DNA of 64,000 nucleotides, taken from NCBI GenBank assembly GCA_018340805.1, contig JACMZG010000008.1, positions 53,017,332 to 53,081,331 on the forward strand, read 5' to 3'. Made by a program: the position numbers and the translations under genes. This DNA comes from Microvelia longipes. Its lineage: Eukaryota > Arthropoda > Insecta > Hemiptera > Veliidae. Below the pieces are notes generated by a model. The model ran no database searches, had not been told where the DNA came from, and saw only the letters and a list, made by a program, of their open reading frames with translations. Numbering within the stretch: the stretch's first letter is position 1; every line of letters starts with the position of its first letter. Shown here piece after piece: positions 1 through 13,700 of this stretch.

Positions 1-2440
1 ACTAATAAACATTTACAAAAGGCGAGCGAAGCGAGCCCATGATTTTCATGCTTGTTTTAAATGTTTCTCTTAAAGTAGATATTGACAAATAAGCATTATT
101 AAAGGCGAGCGAAGCGAGCCCTAGTATTGTATGTTTTTCATTTATTTTTTTTACTCTTAAGAAGGTACTAATAAACATATACAAAAAGGCGAGCGAAGCG
201 AGCCCATGATTTTCATGCCTTGCTTAAAATGTTTCTCTTATAATAGATATTGACATACAAGCACATAAAGGCGGCGAAGCGAGCCTAGTATTGATATAAT
301 TATTTTTATTTTATACTTTAAGAAGGTACTAATAAACATATACAAAAAGGCGAGCAAGCGAGCCCATGATTTTTATGCCTTTCTTAAAATGTTTCTCTTA
401 AATAGACATTGACAAACAAGCACATAAAGGCGAGCGTAGTGAGCCCTAGTATGTATGGTTATTTTTAATCTATACTCTTAAAAAGGTACTGAATAAACAT
501 ATACAAAAAGCGAGCGAAGCGAGCCATGATTTTCATGCCTTGTTTTAAAATGTTTCTCTTAAAGTAGATATTGACAAATAAGCATATAAAGGCGAGCGAA
601 GCGAGCCCTAGTTATTGTATGGTTTTTTTTATTTTTTACTCTTAAGAAGGTACTAGAAACATATAAAAAAAGGCGAGCGAAGCGAGCCCATGATTTTCAT
701 GCCTTGCTTAAAATGTTTCTCTAATAGATATTGACAAATAAGCATTAAAGGCGAGCGAAGCGAGCCTAGTATTGTATGGTTATTTTTATTTTATACTCTT
801 AAGAAGGTTACTGATAAACATAAACAAAAAGGCGAGCTAAGCGAGCCTATGATTTTCATGCCTTGTTTAAATGTTTCTCTTAAAGTAGATATTGACAAAT
901 AAGCATATAAAGGCGAGCGAAGCGAGCCCTAGTATTGTATAATTATTTTTATTTATATACTCTTAAGAAGGTACTATAAACATATACAAAAGGCGAGCGA
1001 AGCGAGCCCATGATTTTTATGCCTTGTTTTAAATGTTTCTCTTAAAGTAGATATTGACAAATAAGCATATAAAGGCGAGCGAAGCGAGCCCTAGTATTGT
1101 ATGGTTTTTTTTATTTTTTACTCTTAAGAAGGTACTAATAAACATATACAAAAAGGCGAGCGAAGCGAGCCCATGATTTTTATGCCTTGTTTAAAATGTT
1201 TCTCTTAAAGTAGATATTGACAAATAAGCAATATAAAGGCGAGCGAAGCGAGCCCTAGTTTGTATGGTTTTTTTTTATTTTACTCTTAAGAAGGTACTAA
1301 TAAACATATACAAAAAGCGAGCGAAGCGAGCCCATGATTTTCATGCCTTGTTTTAAATGTTTCTCTTAAAAATTAGATATTGACAAATAAGCATATAAAG
1401 GCGAGCGAAAGCGAGCCTAGTTATTGTAGTCATTTTATTTTTTTTACTCTTTACGAAGGTAACTAATAAACATATAAAAAAAGGCGAGCGAAGCGAGCCC
1501 ATGATTTTCATGCCTTTGCTTAAAATGTTTCTCTTATAATAGATATTGACATACAAGCACATAAAGGCGAAGCAAGCGAGCCCGTAGATTTATTGTATAA
1601 TTATTTTTATTTTATACTCCTTAAGAAGTTACTTGATAAACATATACAATAGCGAAGCGAAGCGAGCCTTAGATTGTTAAGTAAAAGTTTGATTCAAGTG
1701 AGTCTTAGAATATTATGTTATGTCTTTACTCTATGCTATAAAATGAGGTTCTGATAAACCAATACAAAAAGGCGATTTGAAGCGAGCCTTTAATTTTATG
1801 CCTTTTTTTAAATGTTCCTCTTCAGGTAGATATTGACAAACAAGCACATAAAGCGAGTGTAGCGAGCCCTTAAATTTTGTTCTGTGTTTTAAATTTTCTT
1901 AAAAATTAGGTATTGACAAACAAATATATATAGGCGAGGGAAGCGAGCTCTAGATTGTTATGTAAAATTTGATTCTATAGTTTGAAATTGGCTAGTACTA
2001 AACAAGCAGATGTTTACTCAAATTTTATGTTGTATTATAATTATTTTTCCCAAATCAGTGCCAACAGACACATATAAGGCGAGCGAAATGAGCCCTAGTG
2101 AAATAGGTAAAATTATGTTTACTCTGCGAAATTTGCAAATACAAACATACAAATGAAACGAGCAATATACGAGCACTTATATTTTTTGTTGTAGATTCTA
2201 AATTAGGTACTGATTTCTGATACACAGAAACGCATGCGTAGCGAGCTGTGGAATATTTTGTTATAACTTATTTATTTTTTCTAACATTAGGTATCGACAA
2301 ATACTAACATATAGGCTATTGAAGCGAGCGTTAAGAATATTAAGTATAAGTATGATTGTATAGTATTGAATACATTATATTTATGCAAATATCTTAAGAA
2401 ACCCTTATAATGCTTGCAAAGCAAGCACTTTGGCGGATTT
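1..2440. repeat. 161-bp satellite array with mirror-symmetric core
   Basis: A unit of about 161 bp repeats about ten times from position 1 to about 1680, then decays through more divergent copies to about 2440. Each unit begins near ACTAATAAACATATAC and carries two copies of GGCGAGCGAAGCGAGCC, one followed by CATGATTTTCATG and one by TAGTATTG. Copies differ by small indels and substitutions. No coding exon is visible; ORFs here only read the repeat. The array continues off the left edge. Confidence 0.93.
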
Positions 2441-2639
2441 TTTTTAGGTGAGGAGTCTAAGTTATCTTAAATACCTTTTATGTACATTTCACAGAACGTG
2501 AAATGCAACATAGGTTTCTACAGTAAAAAAATATTTTTTGTGCACGGCTTAAAAATAAAGCTTTTTTACAGCACTTTATATATATTTGCCGCGAGGAACG
2601 CTGAAGACTAGAACTGTTCCCGAATAAAAGTTCCCTGGT

Positions 2640-4005
2640 TAAAATGTACCCTGGAGACTGTTCCCGGATAAAATGTACCCTTTCTACACATTTCTTGCGT
2701 TGTAAGATATAAGATTTTGAGGCGTAATAATGTATGTGGTAACCATCCGAAGTGGAATTTATTTGAACTTACGGGAAACCTGAATGAAGCTTGCAGTGAA
2801 CGAAGTCTAAAGTTTGACTTATTGGATAAAAATACATGCCCCTTGAGGTTTGTACTTCCAACCAGGCATTCGAGAACCACACAAAGTGGAATTCGGGGTT
2901 ATCTACCAACAGATCATATTCTTACTAAGCTGCCCGTGAACAAATTATAACTGTTGCATTATAAGATGATAATACATGCCCTTTGATTTCATATTTCCCA
3001 CAAGGTATGCGGGAAACATCCGAAGTGGAATTTATTTCTGAAGAATAAATTGTTTTTTACCCTTCTGCACGCGAATAGTATCCGTTTAACAATACCATAG
3101 CAATTAAAAGTCTGTTGAGATTTGCGGTCTAAATTTGTATGCGGGAACCACCTTAAGTAGGTATTAATTATAATTACGTCACAGTTTACTGTGCACTCAC
3201 ATCAAAGTTTTGATGGCATGAATTCTATCATGCTATACTTTTTAAAGATTCTAGTGTAGTAAAAAGACTTAATTCGAGTGTGGATTTCATTAATAATCAT
3301 TTTATTTTTAACAGTATAAAGAAACTTAACTATTTTATAAATGTGCTACATATTAGCTGGATTTAACCTTTGATCTATTGTTAAATTTTCGCTAATTTAA
3401 AATTAAATATTATTATTTTTTAGGTTTTAGTTTTAGAGGTTAGAATGATTTTATTAGCTGCAATTACTTGGGAACTGTCAGATAGAATATAGTCTTTACT
3501 GGTATTCCCAGCATTTTGTTAAGTAGACCAGGCAGATGCTATGGTTAAGCTTGCACAGGTTGGGACTAATTTGAAAAATATATAACTTTTCCTCCTTCAA
3601 TTTTATGTCATCTGTTATAAATAAATCTTATTTAGTAAAGGATTATTTGATATCCTTTCATTTATCCATACTTAGAACATTAATAAGTTAATAAAGTTTT
3701 ATAATTTATTTTTTTCCGTTTTACCGACGAACTACCTAAAATTTACCCACCAATAACCACCTCCTACTGTTATTTTTTGTTTAACGTTGGAAAATATGAG
3801 TTACTGGGTTTAGGTCATGCAATTATTTGACCTTAGCAAAAAAATCTTGATAATTTAATAATTATCAATTTTGCATATAACGTATATCCACTACAAGTGT
3901 TTCCCGCATATCTTATTAAGTCGAAAACGCTTATACCCTACAATGCAAGAAATATGTAGAAAGGGCATATTTTATCCGGGTTACATTTTATCCTGTTACC
4001 GAAGA
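2640..4005. mobile_element. Element with terminal inverted repeats
   Basis: A segment near 2664-2720 (GGATAAAATGTACCCTTTC followed by a CATTTCTTGC motif) recurs inverted near 3930-3990 with about 60-70 bp of clear similarity. The inside contains repeated CCGAAGTGGAATTTATTT segments and no coding potential. It is probably a non-autonomous DNA transposon. I could not fix target-site duplications, so the ends are approximate. Confidence 0.6.
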
Positions 4006-4546
4006 CTACATTAATGTTGTAGTTCAGCTATAGTTTTGCTAGATGGCAACACTGTTTTAACAGTATTGTTTCTTTACAATTAAAATTATTTGAATATTTG
4101 TGTTTATTTTAATAGAGAGTATTATTTACAATGTTCAATAGTGATATAAGTGTTACTGAGTTGGTAACAACTCCACCACCGTTAAAACTTAAGCGATTAA
4201 AGTGTTTTTAATAATAATAAATAAATTTTATTTATTTTACCATATTAATTCTTTATCTCAGAAATAAATAGCATATACTACACGTCTGTGAATGTCTTTT
4301 TTTACCTCAGCTCATTTTACTGACTCGCTTCGCTTGCTGTAAAAGATAAATTTTAACAGCCTAGTAGTGTAATAAAATATTTATCTCAAAATGAAGTTTA
4401 TTATTTAAACATTTCTGGAAATAAAAATATTATTTCATATCCTTATAATTTTAAAGCATGAGTTGTATTTTAGTGTCATACATTCAGTTCTGTTACTATA
4501 GCTATAACCATTGAATATATATCTGACAAATTTACATTCATACATT

Positions 4547-4552
4547 TTTATT
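4547..4552 (-). promoter_or_regulatory. Candidate poly(A) signal of gene A
   Basis: AATAAA on the minus strand, 11 nt past the read-through stop of gene A, followed by GT-rich sequence. It supports a 3' end here if the GTGAGT at 4619-4624 is not used as a donor. Confidence 0.5.
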
Positions 4553-4562
4553 GCCAGCTGTT

Positions 4563-4741
4563 TTATAAAATGATGACACTAAATTTAATGTTTCGGAAAT
4601 AAATTGAAGTATTGTTATACTCACTGGTAGAAAACCCAAGGCATGGATATTCAGTGCAAGTAATAATGCCTTGAATGCATGTGCAATTGTTGCAGTCCGT
4701 TTGCCAAAAAGTTCCATTTAAACACTCTTCGATGGGTTTTG
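4563..4741 (-). CDS. Gene A exon 7: PLD 6, probable terminal exon
   Basis: Acceptor TTTTTTAAG precedes the exon. The domain runs C-LNGTFWQTD-C-NN-C-T-C with C5/C6 as C-TEYP-C. A strong donor-like GTGAGT sits at 4619-4624 (exon end 4625, phase 1). Reading through it gives 20 more codons to a TAA at 4563-4565, with AATAAA at 4547-4552 just beyond. Both a terminal and an internal exon are possible. I chose the terminal form because of the nearby stop and poly(A) signal. The glutamate at P1 is unusual. Confidence 0.75.
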
Positions 4742-7700
4742 CTTAAAAAACATAAAGAATATATTCAACACAATTTGTTAAGTTTGTATCTTGAATTGTC
4801 TTATTAATTTGATTTTTTCAGGTCACTAGAGTATCAGCGCCCTGATACTGCAGACAGTAAAACGACATTTGAATATATGTTTTTAAAACTAATTTATAAA
4901 AGATTAAAAATAACCTTAACTTAAAAATGTAAAAACTCATAAAAGTCGCTTACTACCCAACAAATATTTTAAGCTCCAAAATAAAATATAAATCATATGT
5001 GTGACTTTACTAATTAAATTATTGTGTTAAAATATCTTAGAAAATAGAACTCAAAGTAACCACAGCTGAAAGGCTGATTTGAGGAACATAATTACAAATA
5101 TAAAAATAATAAGAATAGATAAATAATAAATAAGTAATAATAAATTAAAGAAATATAAAAGTAATAATAAATAATAGAGTAAGTGAAATAAAACATGAAG
5201 TACTATACCAAATTATAATATTGCCAAATCATTTATATAAAATATTCATGTATATTATGTATTGTTATGTAATTTTTATTGTTTCCATAATAAATTGTTT
5301 CATTCATTCACTCGTGTGCTGACTTATAACAAAATCAACTAAGTAATAGGTTATAATTTCTTTGTTATGATCAACAATTTTATCATCGTTTGTTATTGTT
5401 ATTATTATTTCCAATTAATTAAAGTTTTTAAAATATTTCACTTATGCAATGAGAGTAACGATAATTAAAATATAGAATTAAGTTAGTAAATATAAGAAAG
5501 CAAATCTTTTTATGGGACTAAAGATTAAAAGTATAAAATATCGGGTACGGGGTTACTCGGAACTTTTCCTCATCACATTGGATTCGCTACGCTTATCCTC
5601 CCTACATCAGACTCACTTCGCTATTCCTCAGAAGATAAAAAACGATTTATCCTACAACTTGTAGTTGTGCAATCATGCAAACCTGCAATTTTTGCAGGTT
5701 TTTTTAACCTTGTGCAAATTTTTTAACCTGTTGACCTACAACACGTTTAATTAAGATTAACGTTAATTAATCACGTTTAATTAATCTGAGAAGGATATCT
5801 TTGTTGACTTTCTTGGTGATCGTTTAAAAGGGGTTCCAACCAATGGAAGCTCACCTACCTTCGTAGTCTACTTAGAGACCAACTAACCCCTTCCACCAAT
5901 CGATTGTAGGAATCGATTGGGTGGAGGGGTTAGTTGGTCTCTAGTAGACTACGAAGGTAGGTGAGCTTCCATTGGTTGGAACCCCTTCTAAACGATCACC
6001 AAGAAGTCAACAAAAGATATCCTTCAGATTTAAGATCCTTCCAACTTAACTCAGATATCAGTGTGTGATAATGACAATATATATATCGTCTTTGTTCCTA
6101 TAGAAGAAATCCTTATCGAAACGATGCGTAATTTTTAGTTAGAATTTATACTCTAATCCTTAGAATTATAATATTGCAAGCCTACGTGTCGTTGTAGTAG
6201 TGGTGGTGGTAGAGGTGGTGGTGGTGGTGGTGGATGTGGTGGTAGTAGTACTCGTAGTAGTAGTAGTTCTCTTAGGACAAACTTTTACAGTACAAGCAGG
6301 TACTCCTTGATGACAATAGCACTGGTTACAATCTTGCTTCCATACCGTATCATTGATGCATTTTTTAACCTGTTGACCTACAACACGTTTTATTAAAAAC
6401 CATCTTCTACATTTCTTACGTTTATATACACATGATTAAAAAATATATTCTTTTATCATCGGATTGAATTTATTCACTGTCTTATAAGAAATTATTTTTA
6501 AATCAGGTTGTACTAAAGGAGGCCTGTGACACAATCGAGTTTTTAGCGTGCTATCAGTTTCTATTATTCCGAGTAGAACATTTTAGATGCATCAACATAA
6601 AGTCATTACAAACAAGGGGAAGACATGGTTCTAAACAATTAAAAATGGTCGCTTCATTTACTCCAAGTAAATTTGCTCTTGCAAATATAATTTCACCATT
6701 ATTATTTTGGTAACTATTACCCAAGTATGGTAAACAGTTCATACCGTGGAATACTCATATTTTTATTCATAAAAATATCGAATATAAGGGTTTTCTCAGC
6801 CTGATTACTATACTATTTATTTAAAAGCAGAGTGCCTAAATTTGTAGAGGTGAATAAATAAATCTATCGTCCTGTGTAAAGGAAACATTAAAGAAAAATA
6901 ATTTACAGCGAAATTGAAGAATAATTATAACCTCAATTTTATAACTCAAATTTGCTCGAACTAACCTGGATTTTACAAGTCAAATTTGCTCGAACTAACC
7001 TCAACTCTATAAGTCAAATTTGCTCGAACTAACCTCAATTCTGTAAGTCAAATTTGCTTGAACTAACCTCAATTCTATAAGTTAAATTTGCTTAAACTAA
7101 CCTCAATTCTATTAGTCAAATTTGCTCGAACTAACCTCAATTCTATAAGTCAAATTTGCTCGAACTAACCTCAATTCTAAAAGTCAAATTTGCTCGAACT
7201 TAGGTTTACTCGGAGTGATAAATTTATTTATTTATTTCCGCCAAGTCAGGCACTTCGAGAACACTTTATTAATGACCTTGGTCAAATTTTAACATTAGAA
7301 TAATTGTTCCCATGATAAGGTGACCAAATAATGAAAATGCAACACTTATTAGAAAGTTTAAAGAGTTTACCTGTATCGTTGCAAGCTTTAAGAGTGCAAG
7401 CGGGAATGCCATTTGAACAGAAGCATTCATTGCAGCCGTTCTTCCACGACGTTCCCTCGATACACGTCCCTTTCTGATTAAGACCAACCGCTGAAATCAA
7501 ATAATAATTATAAAGTGAACAAAAAGAGTTATATCATAATTTTAGATTACATCTGAAAAGGGCAAAGTTGGTAATAATCATAAAAAGTATAAATTGTTCC
7601 CTTGAGATTTTACCTTAGAGAATATTCCTGGGTGATAAAAAAAATTGCTAAGTAAGGCTAAGAGGTGAGATTCACTTAAAATTTTCAAACAAGCATTTAG

Positions 7701-10700
7701 GTAATGAGTTCTATAATACTTTTTCGCATTTATAAACCCCTACTAGTATAGTTTATTTTTAAGCTATACTTTAGCTGTTTATTATCCATATATTATTTTT
7801 ATTATTATAAGCAGGAAAATTATAAATAAGTCTTACGGAATATGACTGTAGGGTCCCAGAATGCAGTGGCAGTATTAAATCTTGATTTTCCTGTATGAAT
7901 AAAAATAAATATAAATAAATAGACAATGTATAAGGAAACATACTTAATGCAAGACTCATGTTAGTAATAAACTGCTTAATTACATAATGCAAAGCACGTT
8001 TTGGAGTAGGTGTGAATTATACTGGTCTCAAAAGTTTTATCTTCTTCCTACTAGTTCGTCTGTTTTACTATTTTATTTTATGATTTTTTAACTAAGATAG
8101 GAAATAAAATTTTGTTATTTGTATCCTATACAGCTTAGATAAGATGTAAGGCGAGGGCTGCCATCACAAAAAAATAAATTTATTATCTTTTCACATTAGA
8201 GTGAAACTTTAAACACTTACACCGAGGCAACCAATTGATTTGAAAGAAAGGTCGTAAAACAATTTTATTACCTATCTTAATTTTATTTCTAAGGGTTTTT
8301 TTATTAGGAATAGCAGTGGAATCACTTTTTAGAAACTGTGATAAACTTCTATTTTAAAATGTAATTTCTTAAATTCAATTTATGGCATAAAAATTATTAT
8401 ATTCCGTGAAATAATAAAAATTGCTAGTTGATTTAAGTGATTCCAAGTTATGCAACTTGGCTTTAAAGAGTGATTTTACAGCATAAGAAATTTCCTACTT
8501 GGCAAAGTGAGGTAGTAAAATACATCGGAAATAGTAAATAAGGGCCTACAGCCCGCAGCCTCTACGCAGGCTCGGCGCTTTACAGTAACTTATATATATC
8601 AGTGTAATTTACCACTGATAGATTTTACCAACACAAAACATTTTAAAACAATAATTACTACTATCGCCAATGCTCCTAGAGTAGGCGACGGGAAAAGGTA
8701 AAGAAAAAAGAAATTACCACTAACCATTTTAAAATAGCATAAACTTAGTTATAATATTATATGTATATTATAATTAAAATACTTAGATAACATATTAGTT
8801 GTTGTAACATGTGATAAGAGTAGTTCCTCACCGGAAGTTTATTTTATTCCACTTTACTTCCGTTCTTGAGGAGTAGAAAAAATGGAGGTTAGAGTAATAT
8901 TAATCTTAGATTCTTCATGCCCGAGATTAAGTTAAACCTTAAACGCACCCGAATTTAGTTTTTACTCAAAGTGTACAATTCTTACTCTAGAGTGGTACAC
9001 GTGCCGAATAATTCTTTTAGTAAAAAACATCTCATTCCATTATTCATACTTTAATAACTCACTACTACTTTGTTTCTCCCCACTATTTTACTCACTAGAA
9101 ATTAAGTATTTAGATTTTACTAAAATATTTTCAACTAAATATTCTTACCACTTGTTGCATTGCAAGCTTTAACTGTGCATGCAGTTAGGCCGTGGTGACA
9201 AAAACAATCATTGCACCCTATTCTCCATGTTGTACCATGAACACATTTCTTGTTAGTAGTCAAACCTGGGATAAAAGCTATTGTTATTCACTATAATATT
9301 ATTTATTATTATATTATTAGATTTATTATTAGTGATAACGTTTTTATTAGTGTTTGAACGAAGTTTTACACGTTCTGGGTGTAGGAATTGAATTATACAT
9401 CACAACATATTATAAACAAATTGACATTCGAGGAACAAGGCTTCCCTATCTATTAGCTTAAAATTATAGAAGCATAAAACATTGTCATTTATGCTAGCTT
9501 GTTTACAAACCTGTTTATTAATGTATTTATATATGTAGTATCGTAAGTAATGGGTACGGAGTGTTTCCTAATTATAGCAGTAGGCAGCCATTTGATTATA
9601 TCAAATAGAAACAAAAACTGTATACGTTACTATGTTTACGAAGTCCTAAAAATACCAGCGATCATACTTGGCAGCCTGGTTTTTTTTAAATTTTAATTCT
9701 TTTATTGAAAAATAGAAATATATTTCATCATTGTATTACATTTATTGTTAATTTTTATTTTCGGAGGTAAATTATCATAATTTTAACAGATGTAAACAAA
9801 CTTGTCCGTGTAATATTATAGTATAACACACGGCTAAAATCAATTGACAGCGCGTCAAAAATTTTTGAGGGAAAGAATCCTATTTGTTCAGGCCGACCAC
9901 GCTCCTTCCCCCTTTACCTCATGCCAACCACGCTCCTTCCCCCTTTACCTCATGCCAACCACGGTACAAAAAATTATCTTTTTCGTAAATAAAATAATTA
10001 AAAGGCAACACTGGTTTCAAATAATTTGTAACCTCGAATCGCTTTTTTCCCTCATTGTGCATTTTGATCTGTTTAATTTGTCTATTTATTGCAGCGTTTT
10101 GGTTTTCAATTAATTTATAAACTTAATTGGTAACTTTAAAGATACAACAAAGTTTATTACTAAAATAGTAAAGAAATAGAATTTTAAAATAAAAAAGACG
10201 ATATAAAATAAAATCAAATGATAAAATTCTAAACATAACCTGACTTACAGAGTTGCCAAAGTAGGGATTTTTTTTTAATTTATAATAATAGAGATTTTTT
10301 GTTAAAAAATAGTGGGTTGAAAGCATTAAGATTTTGGCGAGCTGTTAATTGATATTAGCCGTGTTTTATAATATAAGTATCAATAAATATATATTTGTCT
10401 ATAACTTAAAAACTAAAGTATAAAAACAGTTTGTAAAATAAATATATCAGTATACTGTTAGAAAATTTGTTTTAATTATACTTTGTCTTATATCACAAAC
10501 AAAATAAAATAAATCAGACGTGTTTCGGGAAGCATCCCATCATCAGTGTCTACATAAACTTAACTAAAATTTATTATTACTATGTGGAGGAGACAAGGTT
10601 AGTGGGTGGGAGACATCTTACATCTAGGGAACAAAAGAAAAGGGTGTCTTTACCTGTACCACCTGTACTAAGAATTAACAAGAAGTACCAAAAGTAATAA

Positions 10701-13700
10701 AAAAAATTATGACTTCAATTACACTTGAAATTAATATTAATAGTATTTCCCTAGATCCGAGATGTCTCCTATTCTCTAACCCTACCTCCTCTACATAGTA
10801 ATAACAAATTTAAGTTAAGTTATACATCAATGAAGATGGTATACTTCCCGAAACGCGTTTGATTAATTGTATTTTATAGTGCTATCTGACAAAGTATAAC
10901 GAAACAAGTTTTTTTAATGAATAGTATTTTTTTTATTATAAATTATTATAAAAACTCGGTTAAATCAACAAACTTAGTTAAATATTAAAAGAAATGGATT
11001 TTACACTATTAATTCTATTAATAGTGTATGACTATTAATAGTCACGCTATCTAACAATATGCCGTACGTCAAAAAATATTAAAATTTACAGACTGTCACA
11101 GTTTTAAAATGCAAAAGTCGATATTTTCGAAATAGCTATAGCCACGGATGTAGTTGAGGTCACTTTTTATTTAGAAAACTTTAAAATATCATTAGAGACA
11201 TTTTTCATCTAACAAATATATTTCCTGAATTTGTATGATGTTTTTACAAATTTTAAGTGGCGTCATTTTAATACGACATTAGGATTAACATCAAAATCAG
11301 TTTTTTTGTACTTGATTTTTGTGCCAAGTTTCGTTAAAATTAGATCAGCCGTTTTAACTGTAAGCGTGTTTACAAGAAATGTGTCCATACACTCATAAAT
11401 ACAGACACAAATTTTTCGATTTTTCGTATGTGTAGATGTTGGACAATTGATGAAAGAGTAGGTTTTACTGATTTTACTAATACAATGCTTCCCTCTCCTT
11501 TAATAAGGTGGAAAAGGAAATTCAATATGTCTCTTGTAAAACACATTTGAGATATGTCATTAATAAACTTATTAGGTGTAATTAATGCGAAATAAATTTT
11601 TGAAATTTCTAATGAATTCCCTTTACCATTTATTAAATTTTTTGCCTCAAATAAACATTTGAAAGCCAATTTAAAAAGGATTCATTAAAAATCAAATGAA
11701 CCGTATAATTATTGAAAGAGCATAGTTGATTTAAGTCTATCTAGAGTTCCTAAGTATAATATTTTAAATCCAGTTGGTCAAAAGACTGGAGAAAATAAAT
11801 TTAATTTTAAGGGAATACCATTTGCATTAAGTATCATAACTGTTTTAAACTGGTGTTCCCTTAAAAAATAAATTTATCGTGTTTATTGTAATCTCATTTT
11901 TGTCAGTGCGTGGCTCACATTGCTAAGTTCTTAATTTTTGATTATGTTAGAATTAAGTCAACAAACTAAAACATCCGCTTCCTTGTAGTGTCATATTAGT
12001 TATTGATTATTAGTTATGCTAGTTTCAGGTTAAAGGTAATCTAGATACCAGGAGGCAAATACGTGTATTTAGGTGGGCAGGGTAAGTTCCTACAAACAGG
12101 AACTCCGTTATTGCAACTGCAGTTGTTACATTCTCTCTGCCACGTTGTGCCAACCAGGCAGGGTCGCTGCACGATTCCTCCTGCAAAAAAACACTTCAAA
12201 TAATCGTCTTTCAATGCCATAGATGTACAGGTTGCCTTTGAATAGAGTTTCCTCTAATGTACAATAAATTCAGAGGGCAGTGCTACATTTGCTTCTTCTA
12301 TAATACCAATACGAGTATTGTAGACGTGATTAAAGTCTGTGCCTATAATTATGTTATGTATTTATAAATTTAAAGATGATAACTATTTAAACTGAAGCCA
12401 CATTTTTTTCACAAAGGGCCTTTGAAACTGATAGGTCACACTCCCGGTTCCGACACCTGTCATACCACTCATCACAGAGGCAATTTTTCTCAGAAAATAC
12501 GCTGAAAGTTTTTTTTAAAGTTTAGTCTTTTGGAGTAGGGGAAAAAGAAAATTGTAAGGATTGTGAAAGTCTGCTCACTCTATAGGAATTGAGAATACTC
12601 AACTCAATTCAACCAATATCTTATAATATTTTTTAATATTATGGGTTATATATATAATATATCATATAATATTACTTAATATATTTTTAATATGACTGGT
12701 TAAAACAATTTAATAAATTCTTAAATACAATTCAAGTTCAAATGGTTTTACTGTCATCAGTCCCTTTATCATAATATTTTAATTATCATTAAATTCTGAG
12801 GGCCTTTAAGTTATACTTGACAGTGCATATAGCTGAAACCGTGCTGAACATAAATAAAAAAATATATACTTTCGTGGATCCGTAACCCAAGCTCAAAAGA
12901 AAAGGCGGTCAATAGTGGTCAATGGATTTGATCATTTGTTCTCATTTTTGGCAACAGCCTATACATGATTCTTTGTTGAAAATGATAATTTTTCTCACTC
13001 AGTCTCTATGGTTGTAAGATTTAAAATATTTATTTCTGCTACAAGCAAAAGAATAAAGTTTGACAGCTCGAGTATCAGTTTTCTCAAAAAGCAAAGCCGT
13101 AGTAAGAAACTTTACTAACTCCTGAGGCTGATAGGGCGAGGGAGATAAACTAGTGATCTTCAGAGGATGATCTCTTTCATCCTCCTTGCTATTCCATTTT
13201 ATCTATGAATAGTTAAGCTATAAAAACAGATATAACATGATAATAAAATAATGTTAATATTCATTCAAAGCTGCAACTTTTGGAAATCAAGTTTTAAAAT
13301 ATTTATTGATAATATGTTTTGGTGGACACATGAAAACCATACGAAAGGTAGGGTGAGCAACAATCATTTGTCAATTTTTCACTGATAGTTTATTATGAGC
13401 ACAAAAAATTTTAAAACACGAAAAATACCACTAACATTTCGTTTTAATAATTTAAAATAGCATAAATAGAGTTATATAATTATTAAATTTTGTAAAAATA
13501 CATCGATTACTTATACATTATTATTATCACTTATGATAAGAGTGATTTACTCCCAGAACTTTGTTTTATTCTACTTTCCTCGGTTTAGGAGGAATAAAAA
13601 GTGCAGCTTAGTGTAAGATTCTTCTTGCCTGAGATTCGTTACGATACAAAGTGTAGTACAGTTTAGGCAGTTTGAAGTAGAAACGAGGACGTGTCCGAAC

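Noticed and set aside
2..1562. Minus-strand ORFs in the satellite (for example 2-184 and 1353-1562)
   Set aside because: They translate the tandem repeat itself, and copies carry indels in all frames.
2608..2950. Overlapping ORFs of 77-90 codons on both strands
   Set aside because: They lie at the edge of a terminal-inverted-repeat element, overlap each other and match no family.
11370..11669. Minus-strand ORF of 99 codons
   Set aside because: Low-complexity AT-rich frame with no family resemblance, splice context or domain; in an intron of gene A.
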